This document shows, one piece after another, positions 23,815 through 35,228 of a DNA stretch of 64,000 nt. Position numbers and translations under genes: made by a program. The notes under the pieces were generated by a model that did not search any database, had not been told where the DNA came from, and saw only the letters and a program-made list of their open reading frames with translations. The stretch is from Tetrapyrgos nigripes. Its lineage: Eukaryota > Basidiomycota > Agaricomycetes > Agaricales > Campanellaceae. Location of the stretch: assembly GCA_013368315.1 (NCBI GenBank), contig JAACJM010000050.1, positions 404,099 through 468,098 of the forward strand. Reading direction: 5' to 3'. How positions within the stretch are numbered: the stretch's first letter is position 1; the number at the start of each line of letters is the position of its first letter.

Positions 23815-26800
23815 ATGTCTAGCTCGTCGTCATCTTCTTCTGCCTCAACCCACAGTCTACATACCCCGGAGCTAGAAGCCAAGTATCCTTTCAATGAAGA
23901 ATCAACTCTCCTCTGGGGCAACTGCTTATCCCTCATCTTCGATGAGAGCGATACCACTCGTCGTATAGAGCCTATGCATATTGCTCTTGCGCTTCTGTTT
24001 GATGGGTTATCGAATTCTGAAGATCCTAGGTTGACGGGTGACATGACCAAACCTCCCTCTTTGGAGCCTTCTCTGCTGTGGACGGCGATTGCTAGAGCAG
24101 TTCGGTTCAATCCGGCCGACTCTCTGATTGAGCATATACAGATTACGAATAACAGTGATGAGAGCGAGCCTAGACCTCAGTTACTGGTGGGTAAAGCGTT
24201 ATGGGATATGGAGTCAGGGCAGGGGTCTGAAAAGCCGACTGTTCCAATTGACGAAACCAATGTATGTTTCTCTTTCTTTGCAATGCAGTGTGAGTATTAA
24301 CACTCATCTAGAATATCCTGGAGCGTTGCAGCGAGTCGACTCGGCTGGTACTGGACGCTGCTGAGAATGAACGGAAGGCACAGGTACGCGTGCCAGTCAT
24401 GCATGTATATTCTCTGCAGCTAATTGATCATTTCTTGGGTCATATCAGGAGGACAAATTCATTGCACCTCATCATATTCTTCTCGCCCTTCTTGAACCTG
24501 AACAAGTCTTAGCAAAGATTCTCCCTAAGGAAAGAATCGAAGCTACAGAGGTAGCACGCATCGTTCGAACTCTGCGGACTCGACCTGTGATAGAACATGA
24601 TGTCCCCGAACGGTTCCCTATGTTGAAGGAGTAAGTTGATCTTTCAAATGGTTTGCAAAGCTCCGCTCACTGGTTTTCCAAGGTTTGCGGAAGATTTGAC
24701 CAAGCTTGCTCAAGAGGGTAAAATCGGGCCTATCGTTGGCAGAGTACGTGGCTTCGTATTACTGACATGTACTCTCCCGCTGATTTTGTGCTCTATAGGA
24801 CTGCGAGATACGCAGACTTATCTCTGTCCTCAGCAGACTGTAAGCCCGCGTTTATGCCTGTTGACGAGTATCTAATGCATGCATGTGCTTTTCAGGACCA
24901 AAAATAACGCAATCCTTCTTGGTATGGCCTGCTGTGACATGCTCTTGTATTTCTCCGCTAACGCGCATGTTAATTGGTAGGCGATTCAGGAGTTGGTAAA
25001 ACTGCCATCGCCGAAGGTCTTGCCATAAGAATCGTCAATGGAGAGGTTCCAGACTCTGTTACCGCACGAGTTTACAATTTGGACCTTGCATCCCTATTGG
25101 CGAGTACGGCATGTAAATCCATGTATGAACAGGTTTGTATCAGTTATCGAAGTCGTATGGTCGTGTGCTCATTCGCATTTCTCCTGGCACACATAGATTG
25201 TTGAAATGATATTGAAAGGTGTGCATCACCACCGAGCTTTCTGGCGAGATGACTGATGGAAATTTCATTTGTGCAGAGATCGCTCAACATGAAGAAATGG
25301 GGATCAGCACTATTCTTTTCATCGACGATCTTTCACAGATAACTATCGGAGGGTACCGGGAAAATGGTGACGGCTTGTGAGCATAATCCGTCTCCTTTCC
25401 CTTTCATCATCGTTGTTGACGACTTTTATCAGGGATGCTGCCAGTCTTATGAAACCTTTTTTGGCGAAAGGAAAGTTACGTTGCGTTGGGTGCTGCACCT
25501 TTGAAGATTACAAGATCTCCATTGAGAAAGATGGAGCACTATCTCGTCATTTCTTACCCGTATGTCCTATTGTTTTTTCCTTGCTGATTGCCTAATCGTT
25601 GTTTGTCCATTGAAGGTTCATGTCTGCGAGTCATCTGCTGAAGAAACGACAGAAGTACTTCGAGGATTGAGGGAAGGTCTGCAAAAATATCATAAAGTCG
25701 AGATTTACGACAGTGCACTGGTGTCTGCCTCCTCGATAGCGGCACGGTTTTTCACGCACAAACGGTAATTGTCTCTCTTCGTCTCAAGTCAAAATGCATC
25801 TGATCGGGGAATTTGAACAGGCTTCCAGATGCTGCTATTGACCTTATTGACGAAGCTTGTGCAGCGGTTAGGCTTGGAACCAGTTCATGTCAGTGGGAGC
25901 AGCTAGGTGTGCTGAGAAGGAAGGCAACAGCAATCAAACTCACTATTCAGTCACTGGAGGTGAGTGGCGTTCACTATCAATTCTTGGTGCAGATTCTCAT
26001 CAACCCCATTATAATTCATATGTAGCGAGAGAATGACATGGACAGTGAAGTCAAACTGAAATTCGCTCTGAAAAGATTCGACGATGTGGAACTAGAGATC
26101 AAGAATCTCGCTCAAAGTAAACGTAGAGTCAATACCAGAGAAGAAAAGCTGGCCGAGCTCAACCATACGATCCAGGATTTGACGAAAGCCCATAAGCAAG
26201 CGACGTGAGCCATCTGGATTCTCTAATCTGGCTGATAGTGACACCCTTGACTAGTGACCGGGTACAGAAGAGCAAGGCTTTGAAAATGCTCTACGACGCC
26301 AAACGGAGACTGCAAGAATTTTCGTCGAACTCTAGCACAAAATCTGAATCGCAGTCAAGCGAGCCCCGGCCTCCCGAGGACCAAACAGGCGCAAAGATCG
26401 TGACTGAAAAGGCAGTATTTGATGCAGCATCCTGGCACGTCTTCATTCCTGCCGCTGTATCTGGAGAGTTGAACACCAAGATGTGGAATGTGTCGGAAAT
26501 GCTATCGAAAATGGTGAGTGAAAATGATGTAGTCATGCATTATTCCATCTGAAGTTTAGTGAACTTGAATTCAGGTCGTAGCTCAACCAGAAGCAGTCGA
26601 CCTAGTATCTGGAGCTGTCCAATGCATGTTGACCGGTCTGGTAGATACATCCAGACCTGTGGCTTCATTCTTATTTGGTGGTCGTCATGGAACAGGTAAA
26701 ACTTTGCTGACGAAGAAAGTGAGCTATACCCAAGTCCGTCTCGTCAGCTAATTGACTGACTTATGTTCTCAAGTTAGCCAACTTCCTGCCGCGGTCCTTG

Positions 26801-27935
26801 GGAAGATTTATTCGAATCAATGGCAATGACTACTCAACACCACACTCGATCACGAAATTGGTGCGCTTTTCCATCTTCTGTCACTTCTCTTATCCTGAGA
26901 CAGGGTGTAATAGATAGGGACTCCCGCCTGTATGGGTGTTGACCAAGGCGGTCAACTCACAGAATGTGTACGACGTTCACCTTTTTCGGTCGTCTATGTC
27001 CACGAGTGAGTGTCAAAAACAGTTCGCGTATCATTACCCATGGCTCAAATCAACGTAATAGAGTGGAAAATGCTTGTGAAGAGTTTAGACGCACCTTGCA
27101 GGTCATCTTGGATGAAGGCTTCTTAAGAGACGGGGATGGCAACAACGTTGATTTCAGGTATGTCCGGGACAAGTAGTTGGGAAAGATATGGGCTTAACTA
27201 ACACTCTCTGAACTAGAAACTGCATCATTGTCATAACAACACACATCGGACAGGACACGCTACCATACGATATTCCGGAGGAAGACGAACGCCAGCATTT
27301 CCGAAAAGAAATTGAGGACTGGTATCCAAGCGAATTCCTCGCTCGCATCGATAACCTGGTCGTCTTTGTGAGTGTTTTCTCAAATGTAATTTCCGGAATA
27401 AAGGCTGACAATTGTTGCGCAACAGAACCCGCTTGGACCAGAAACTTTGGATCTAGTCCTCGAAAATCGCCTGGAGGAGATTAAGGAACATCTGCAACGT
27501 GTCAAACTCAACCTTGAAGTGGAGGAGGACGCCAAGGGCTACTTGGAGCGGGAGGGATGGTCGCCTGAATCTGGCATCCGAGACTTTGAGAAGATTATCC
27601 GCACCAAGCTCATTCAACCACTGACCCACCTTCTGCTGGAAGGACGTGTTCAGGATAACTGGAGGGTGATACTACACTACGATGAAGACGAGGATAATAT
27701 CACTATCAAGACGGCCGAGCCGCTACCTGTGGCGGCCAGTGAACTTGAAGACATGTCATTGGCTGCTTCGGAATCTGACGACCTCGGAACAGGCGATTTG
27801 ACTGGAGGAGGGATGCATAATCCCCTCGATCAAGCTGGGAATGAGGTTGATATACCTGCTTTCGCTGGTTCTCCTACGAGTCATAGGACGTTCCCGAGAC
27901 CGACGTTACAGCTGCGTCCCCAGAGAGTGTTCTAA
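23815..27935 (+). CDS. Divergent Hsp104/ClpB-like AAA+ protein with altered catalytic motifs
   Basis: About 15 short exons. The N-terminal part includes APHHILLALLEPEQVL, typical of the Clp N-domain. AAA domain 1 has GPIVGRDCEIRRLISVLSRL, Walker A LLGDSGVGKTAIAEGL and Walker B ILFIDDLSQ. It then shows CTFEDYKISIEKDGALSRHF and LPDAAIDLIDEACAA. A short coiled coil follows. AAA domain 2 has Walker A FGGRHGTGKTLL, then [20 protein letters not shown], Walker B VVYVHEVENA, ITTHIGQ and FLARIDNLVVF, plus an acidic tail. Compared with Hsp104, the Walker B pairs DE/DE are DD and HE. The pore-loop GYVGYD is CMGVD, the first pore loop is lost, and the arginine-finger pair RR is RH. ATP binding looks possible; hydrolysis and threading look weakened. 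It follows the ubiquitin-like gene on the same strand. Confidence 0.85.
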
Positions 27936-28119
27936 ACGGCGAATAGGTCTTCTTCTGCCAGTGGTTTCGCAACTGTTGTATTTCATGGATTGTATGTTCA
28001 TAGAAAGTGTCGTCAAGCATGTTACATGTATCATTGTACATTGTACAGTAAGAGTGCCTTAACCGCTGTATCATTCGCAAGCCATGGATGACCGGCGAAT
28101 ATAGAACCATTGTACTAAA

Positions 28120-28566
28120 TCATTCTAAGGAATACGGACTACGTAGCCATGCAGTGCATATAGGGCATCTTGTATAATCCGAGGCCTTTAACTGTGTCGT
28201 TTTGCGGCATATAGGGCACTCAAAGTCGCTATCGTTGTAGCCCTCGCTTTGAAATATTGGCAGGCAATTTTCCTATGATTGAGGTAACAGTGGGTCTAAT
28301 AAACGAGAAGGGACTGACTGACGTGAAAACATGCCGACAAGCCAACTGCCTCAATGCTTTGGGACTCGTTCTTCTGTCATCGTTACCTCGTCCCTCGTTA
28401 ATGTCAAGACCTGCCAGCGGAGGCTCTTCGAAATCTTCAAGACAGATGGTGCAACATGCATTATGATCTTCGATACAGACCGATGGTACGTCTGAATGCA
28501 CAAACCTAGACGGAACGTCAGAGCCAAGAGGATTCTGAGGAACTAGATTGAACGGTACACAGCCAC
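28120..28566 (-). pseudogene. RING-H2 copy A, 5'-truncated and frameshifted
   Basis: The minus strand gives FVHSDVPSVCIEDHNACC, TICLEDFEEPPL, then CRHVF. After an intron it gives ENCLPIFQSEGYND, FECPICRK and RCPIC, with the stop at 28120-28122. Compared with copies B and D, one base is missing at the CRHVxH exon end (TTTTCAC instead of TTTTGCAC or TCTTCCAC), which breaks the frame across the intron. The N-terminal exons of the family are absent upstream. It is the copy nearest the first Clp gene. Confidence 0.7.
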
Positions 28567-28801
28567 TGTTCCTCACATGATTCCCCTTTTACTTGGCAAG
28601 TACTCTGCACGTACTCTGCATGCTCTTATTCTCTGATGTCTGCTCGCATCGGAGAACCGAAATGCCGGACGCTGAGCGCCCCATTCACGAGCCGACAAAA
28701 TTTAAGAAACGAAGATAATCTTGTCCTAACTAACCCAGAAAATCCGAAACTGTACATCTTTATCATCTTCTCCCAAGCCTGGGTCTGAGGCCTAGGTTTG
28801 C

Positions 28802-29758
28802 CTAAGGTACGACGTTATTGCATACAGGACACGATACCGAAGGTTCATCCAGTTTAGCCCAGACTTGTGTGCGGCATACAGGGCACTCGAACACTTCGTC
28901 ATAGTTCTCGCTTTGAAACATGGGTAGGCAATTTTCCTAAAGATATGGTCAATCAGAATGAAGTTGAACGTTCCTGAAAATCTGAGGCAGACTGACGTGC
29001 AAAACATGTCGGCAAGGCAACTGCCTCAGTAATTTGGGACTCGTTCTCCCTCCGCTGTCGTCTGCCATCGGGTCTACGTCATCACCGTCGTCAGGCATTG
29101 CTAGGGGAGGTTCTTCGAGATCTTCAAGACAGATATTGCAGCATGCGTTATAATCTTCAATGCAGACGGATGGTATCTCCGAATGAACAAACCTGAGCAA
29201 GATGTCAGGACACACTGTATGTTCGTGAAGATGGACGGGATACTACTCACATTGCCAACCAGTCGGGTGGTGCAGGACCATTGACTTCGGAGGGAGGAAA
29301 GTCAGGGATACAAGGTAGATAACGAACAATGGGCATTTTACCTGGAAAAAGAAAACAATCAAATATATTAGTAAAATCCGAGGAGTATGAATGGTGGAGA
29401 CCTCACTTCTTCTCTCCTGAACGACATCCCGAACACGCCCATCCTGCCATCGTCTGCGGAAATCCGGGAAAAACTGGTGAAATTCCTGGACATAATCAGG
29501 CTTATCCGACAGATCTGCAGTGTGATCCAACAGCATGCTTGTCTCCGCCAGTTTCAAGCTAAACTGTTCTGGCTCGTTCAACGATTTCTTCAAGCTTTCC
29601 ACTACCCACTGGAAACGTCGAGGTAGCTGGGACGACGAGTCAGATTCCGAGTCAGACGAATCAGACGGCTTGGGTATTTTCTGCTGAATTAGGTCGAGTC
29701 GCTCCGTAAACCAATCCTTTGAAAAATCTTCCTCGACGGGAGAAGCATCTTGGGCCAT
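28802..29758 (-). CDS. RING-H2 protein, copy B (intact)
   Basis: Starts MAQDASPVEEDFSKDWF at 29758. Exon 1 has a Ser/Asp-rich segment, then FQWVVESLKKSLNEPEQFSL and a helical region. Exon 2 carries MPIVRYLPCIPDFPPSEVN and PPDWLAM. The RING finger follows as CNICLEDLEEPPL, CRHVLHENC and CPVC, a C-x2-C, C-x-H-x2-H-x2-C, C-x2-C pattern. A further CPVC comes before the end NNVVP. RING-H2 domains usually recruit a ubiquitin-type E2 enzyme, so an E3 ligase role is likely; the substrate is unknown. The RING is split by an intron after CRHVLH, a position shared by all copies. Introns begin GTGAGG, GTGAGT and GTCAGT. Confidence 0.8.
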
Positions 29759-30217
29759 GTTGTGAATCGAGATGACGAGTGCGGAGAGACAAGCTCAGAG
29801 AGGGCCGCAGTGGTAAGAACTCATTCCGTACTCCTCCTGTAAGTCTTTTTGTAGCTTTGCAAGATCATTGATAGAAAGGAATTCAGGCGCCTCATCATGG
29901 ACAGCAGTTTGGCAGGATGTATGTTGTGATTGAGTGAATGGTATTCTGCCCATGCATTGACGTTCAGGCTGTCTACCAGTAGCACAGCTTTCACTCAATT
30001 AATCGTCACAAGAAAGGCAGTGCTAGTACTCATAAACAGACAAGCTCTGGGGAAACAGCTGTTGAACCGATGATGGGCGCAGTTAGTCTTGCGTTCACAG
30101 GACCCATGCTGCGTAACGGCAGTACTGTGTTGCACTCGTCCGTTGAGAGACAGAAGCCTTCTATCTGAATGAAGGTAAGCATTTTTGAGGTCGTACTTCA
30201 CAGGAAAGATAAGCACC
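29759..30217. other. Spacer between RING copies B and C
   Basis: This holds the promoter of copy B and about 450 bases of unassigned sequence. A minus-strand frame at 29795-29998 contains EFLSINDLAKLQKDLQEEYG and could be an orphan exon, but it has no ATG start and no relative in the other copies. Confidence 0.35.
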
Positions 30218-30985
30218 TCAAGGTATGATCTTCTTGCATGCACGACACGATACCGTGAGCTCTGGCGTACTGGTCCAGACTTCTGTGCGGCATACTGGGC
30301 ACCCAAACCCTTCGTTATAGTTCTCGCTTTGAGACATGGGCAGGCAATTTTCCTAAAGATAATGTCATCCTTAAAGAACAAAAACGTGCAAAACATGTCG
30401 GCAAACCAACTGCCTCAGTGGTTTGATACCTGTATTCCCCTTCGTCTACGTCATCACTTCCGTCAAGCTCTGCGAATGGAGGTTCTTCAAAATCTTCAAG
30501 GTGGATATTGCAGCACACAGTATAGTCTTCGATACAGATGGATGGTATGTCCGAATGCACGAACATGGGCAGGACGTCAGGACACGCTGCATGCTCATAG
30601 CGAAGATGGACGGGATAATACTCACATTACTAGCCATTCAAGTGCAGCAGATCCATCATCTTCAGAGGGAGGGAAGTCAGGTATAATAACGAGCAGCGGT
30701 TATTTCACCTGAGGTAGAGAACCAAGAGGATCAGTAAACACTGAGAATCAGCGAATGACATCTTACATCTGCGTCTTGTCTTATTAGCAATGTTAACTCG
30801 CCAAGCTCTTTTCAATCATTCTACTATCTTCCAAGCCCCCGACAAATCAGGCAAATCTGGTCATTTTTTTCAGTAATTTCATTAGTATGATTCAACAGCT
30901 GCTCCATCTCGTATGACATCGAATTGTTCTGGTTCGTTTAATAGCGGGTTTAACCTTTCCACCATCCACTGGAATCGCATATCGC
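30218..30985 (-). pseudogene. RING-H2 copy C, degenerate
   Basis: The minus strand keeps FQWMVERLNPLLNEPEQF (about 30940), followed within 20 codons by a stop and decayed sequence. LPDFPPSED-type coding, EWLVM, FVHSDIPSICIEDY, CCNIHLEDFEEPP and, in a different frame, CRHVLH then follow. After the intron come ENCLPMSQSENYNEG, CPVCR and RACKKIIP. The second RING cysteine is replaced by His (CNIH). The frame is broken between the acidic linker and CRHVLH, and exon 1 has internal stops. Confidence 0.75.
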
Positions 30986-31144
30986 CCGCGAGAAGAGGAT
31001 ATTTAGCAGCAACAATGAATTGCATTAATACATACACACACCAGACGACGACAGGTACTCATTGCGAAGGGACGGTAATGACAGTCTAGTGGCAGTTCCA
31101 AAAGCTGTAGAGGATTACGTTGGGTAGTTGCAGGAAAACAATAC

Positions 31145-32029
31145 CTAGGCCTGCGTCGCAATCGGAATCCAGACAACTTGGCGACAGGTGGGGCACCGAT
31201 ACCCTTCGTCATAATTTTCATGCTGGAAAATCGGAATGCAGACTTGCTAGATAGAGAAAACATTTGTCTGAACCCAAACGAATGATTCCAGAGTCAAATG
31301 AAAGGACTGACGTGGAAGACATGCCGACAAGGCAGCTGTCTCAAGGTTTTGACGGGCTGGCTCGCTCCTCTTTCACCATCGTCTCCGAGTCCTAGCTCGT
31401 CCAATTCTGCAAGTGGAGGCTCTTGAAAATCTTCGCAGCAGATGCTGCAGCTGGCGTTGTGGTCCTCAATCCAGACAGAGGGTATATTGGAGTGCACGAA
31501 TCTAAAAAAAGAACAGTGGTCATTGAGATTACAGTAAACCCAGGACATGTAAATAGTGATACGTACAGTGCTAACCACTCGGGGGGCACAGGCCCGTTAA
31601 ATTCAGACGGAGAATCAGAAATACAAGGGATATAGCGAACAACAGGTATCCTGTCTACAAAAAGCTTTCAAGCGAAGGCAAAAAAAAAAAATCATAATAA
31701 TATTACTCACCTCGTCTTCCTCTATCAATTTCGACCAGTTGCTGGCGTAATTTTTTCGCTTGCATCCTGATCCGCAACAACTTCCAAACTATGTCATCGT
31801 CGTATTTCAAGGGTAACGACAGCTCGCCAACTCTCCGTAAGACATCTGCAATCTTATGGGCCTGGGGTGGTAAATCGTTCAAATCCCTACACGCGTCCTG
31901 CCAAGCTCGACGAGAAGGATGAATGGCTGACAGATCTCGTAATTTTCGCCGGATGTCCCCGAGACCCCATACGAATTCAACTTGAAGCGATGGAGAGCAG
32001 TTTGAGATCGAAGAAGGGATATCGTCCAT
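31145..32029 (-). CDS. RING-H2 protein, copy D (intact, divergent N-terminus)
   Basis: Starts MDDIPSSISNCSPSLQVEF at 32029 and ends WIPIATQA at 31145. Exon 1 is helical, with YDDDIVWKLLRIRMQAKKLR, and differs from copy B. Exon 2 has RIPVVRYIPCISDSPSEFN and PPEWLAL as in copy B. The RING is CSICCEDFQEPPL, CRHVFHQVC and CPTC, a complete RING-H2. It is split by an intron after CRHVFH as in its relatives. The extra C-terminal CPVC of copy B is replaced by VWIPIA. A minus-strand polypyrimidine tract with a run of T residues lies in intron 1 (about 31680-31691). The function is probably that of a RING ligase; the substrate is unknown. Confidence 0.8.
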
Positions 32030-32744
32030 AACTGAGATGAGCTATTGGGAGACGAGGAACGCTGATACAGAAGGGTTCTCAATCCTTTTCAAGATGTTTG
32101 GTATAGTTTGATCACCATGATCTGATTACAGCCGTCTTCTCAAACACATCTGACCGCATTGTGAACCATGAGAAGGATCCAGCGTGTGTAGTTGGCGCTA
32201 TAGCTGGGCCTGACTGTGGAAATCAAGATGGCAGCGTCTATGATCAGCTGGCCTGAGATGAGGTACACCTGGACGAGGTGTGGTGAGGTATCCTTACTAC
32301 AGCGCTCCGTCCTTGTAGGCATGAGCCGACGTCACGATATAGCTCCGCAGTCGCTTTCATCGATACAGCAGATCGAAAACTACATTGGTGACACACCATT
32401 AGATCGGTGCGGCGTGTGTTCGGTGTTCGGTGACATGTAGCTCGAAGCTGCGGGAAGCAACGCGCCCAGGTCAGAGTCACTGGAGCATTACAATGTCAAA
32501 GCGGAAGAAGACGAGTGCGAGTACATGGAACATCTTGACCAAGGGAAAGGATAGTGTTAAAGTAGCAGCTAACAAGCTAAGAGATCTGGAAACTTAGCTA
32601 AGCGGTGCTACAAAAAAACTGATGGGCAGTCACCTTCTACTACAAGTATCGGAACGACTTCCTATATCCAAGTATGGACCTCCACACGGGCTCTCAAGGA
32701 CCCTGAGTCTTGATCGTCTACTACCTTTCATCCAGGCTTGTTAA
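32030..32744. other. Spacer between RING copies D and E
   Basis: About 700 bases without a supported gene. A 34-codon + frame at 32491-32595 (MSKRKKTSASTWNIL) starts with ATG but has no visible relatives or splice context. The rest shows no repeat or RNA signal that I can recognise. Confidence 0.35.
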
Positions 32745-33437
32745 CACATGGCGCATTGGACAACCTCCAGCTTGGTCCAAACATTCACGCGACATACAGG
32801 GCAATCAAACGCTTCTTCACAGACTTCTCTCTGAAACATGGGTAGATAATTGTCTGGCATCGGGTTCTGGTCGACATCAGGGCCGTCAAGTTCTGCCAGC
32901 GTTGGTTCTTCAAAATCTTCAAGACAAATACCGCATCAGGTTGGCATCAGGCGTTTATGGTCCTCAATGCAAACGGAAGGGACGTCTAAATGCATAAACC
33001 TGAAACATGGGTCAGCACGTCAGAAAACACTTGATCTGAAGCCTTGGGCGAAAATGGAAGATTCACATTGCCAACCATTCCGGTGAAGCAGGTCCATTCA
33101 AGTCGGCGGGAGGAAGCCAGAGACGCAAGGTAGATAACGAACAACGGGTATTTGACCTGGAAGAAATGATGTAAAGGCTCAGAAAACGTAGAGTGATAGT
33201 GAATGGAATCCCTCACTTTTTCTCTCCTCTCTATCTCAATCCGCCTGTGTCTCCACGTCTTATACAGTAGTGAGCAGGCAGATACGCTCTGGCCCCTTTC
33301 TTAGTTTGTGTAGACTATCCTGCAGTCACTGGACTGATTGAAGTATCGTCATCTGAGTGCCTAAATAATTTCTCCTCGAGTTGTTCTGCAAAGGCGAGAG
33401 CCGCTTCAGTAGAATCCTGAGAGATGTTCTGCTCCAT
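32745..33437 (-). pseudogene. RING-H2 copy E, internally deleted
   Basis: The possible first exon MEQNISQDSTEAALAFAEQL (ATG at 33435-33437) ends early in a stop. The segment matching PVVRYLPC and the WLAM region at about 33070-33160 is frameshifted. FMHLDVPSVCIEDH is followed by a broken CGICLEDFEEPTLAEL. The sequence then jumps from the acidic linker (NPMPD) straight to YLPMFQREVCEEAFDCPVCR. The whole CRHVLH stretch with its intron is therefore missing. The junction falls in an AGACAATT-like stretch present at both parental sites, consistent with a deletion between short homologies. Confidence 0.7.
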
Positions 33438-33675
33438 ATGGTCGATTAGAACTAGGATGGAGAGAGAAAACAGAGAGCGACGGTAGTCCTGTGTAAGATG
33501 TCACACGATCGAGACCATGCTTGACGTCAACTATCCACCCCATATAGGTGAGCCAATTCTTCATTAAATTTGACGACGGACTCAACGCGTGGTAAAGGCC
33601 ATGCTCACTGGAAGACACCCTGTATATATAGCATTACTATAGCATCCTCGCACGGAACCGCTTGTCACGAACATT

Positions 33676-34946
33676 ATGCCCTCTCATAGACGTTTCTCCG
33701 GTATCACCAAGCGATGCCAGCCCTACTCTATCTTTTCTAGGTATTTCCTACCTAGCAGGTCTGACGAATTCATAACTAGACAGGTAAGTAAGATGTTTGG
33801 TCTCTCGGTACATGTATTCACAGGACAGCATCGTTTTCGCAGCGACAACACGTCGAGACTGGAAAACGAATCAAACAAGAGTTGGAGGATGAAAGAGAGT
33901 ACGTCTTACAATTGGTGCGTCGCCTAGAAGAAGCTAATTTTGCTTTTTTGCTGATCGTTACCAGCTAGAAGAAGTCAACAATAAGAGAAGAAAGAAAGTC
34001 GCCTCTGTAGGAGCTATTTGTTCATAGCAGTCAAACCCCGATGCTGACGCGTTTCCAATTGGTTCAGAGGGCAGAACCCCAAAGCCGCCTTGCTCCTATA
34101 AAAGAATATGAAGAAATTCTCAAGACGTATGACACGCTTCGCAATCGAGTGGGCCTTACAATGTTCTACGAACTTGCGACCGGACTAATCCTTTCATGTC
34201 AGCTTGATCAGATTGATGTTCATCTCGACGAAGTTTCAGACAAATTCCGCACTTCTGCTTGTCACGAGAATACAGGTTTTTATGGGCTAGCTGACTGGGC
34301 AAAGGTACATATTTGGCTGGAATCAAATCGTTTATTTTGTCAGACTGACCGTCAGAACGTGAACAGCATGCTTTGACAATATACGAACACTTTTGCGATG
34401 GTATAGCGGGCGCATCAGTGTTCGGCGCTGGTATAACATATACGACCATTTTCAGGTGTGTTGCGACTGCTTTTGCTTTCTCGAATTTAAACTAACAAAG
34501 TCCTTTCATGTGGTAGCGGTACCCGCGGCAACATCGGTCTTATGTGCTGGGCCTTTACTCTGTTCAACGTCGCATTCGTCATCGCTATAGTCGTCCGCTC
34601 AATCCTAATCTGGTGCTCCCGTCTCCCACTACCGAACAAAACCTTTGCAACAGCTCTCTTTTGGGAAGTGATGATCCAGTTTGCCCTGATTCTAGCGTTT
34701 GGGTCGACAACAGCCGCACTGCTTTTACTGAATTTAACGATTTTACTGTTCTCGGGTACGGATGTGCAAGAGGTGCAAATGAATTTATCTTCGAGGCCTC
34801 CTGGGATTATAGCCATTTTTGTTTTGGCAGGAGCTATGGTCACGGTTACGATATGTCTTTTTCTGGGGTGGTGGTCGAATGATTTTAAGCCTCCTCAGCG
34901 GCAGCATGAGCGCAGGATACGGAAGACGGAAGAGTTGTTTGTCTAG
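33676..34946 (+). CDS. Coiled-coil plus multi-pass membrane protein, unrecognised
   Basis: Six exons (33676-33783, 33843-33914, 33965-34006, 34068-34304, 34367-34455, 34517-34946) sum to 978 bases, giving 325 residues in one frame. Residues 35-75 form a charged, probably coiled-coil region (TGKRIKQELEDEREYVLQLL, EEVNNKRRKKVAS). The C-terminal half carries hydrophobic segments: around FGAGITYTTIFSGTRG, then LMCWAFTLFNVAFVIAIVV, EVMIQFALILAFGSTTAALL and GIIAIFVLAGAMVTVTICLF. The tail is basic (RQHERRIRKTEELFV). I do not recognise the family, though similar four-helix membrane proteins are common in agarics. It sits between the RING array and the second Clp gene. Confidence 0.7.
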
Positions 34947-35228
34947 ATAGCAACGATATAGCAACGATATAGCATTTGGACAGCAATGGAATAACAACGT
35001 TTACAGCCTTTCCCGGGTCACGATGAAGTACGGACATTAGGGCATGAAATGCGGAGTACAGAGGGTAGTCGACGACAGATAATAAGTACTCTGAAGAGAC
35101 TCGCAATCAAGCTCCTCTAACATTGCTTATGGGTGATTGGTGGTTGTGAAACATACAACAATACTTCTACTATACTTACAATAACATACAAGACGCCCCG
35201 TTGAAGATAGTTCAAATCCTGAAGTGAT

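Noticed and set aside
30185..30712. 175-codon + strand ORF across RING copy C
   Set aside because: It lies antisense to a clear RING copy whose motifs match four neighbours. The + reading has no recognisable motif.
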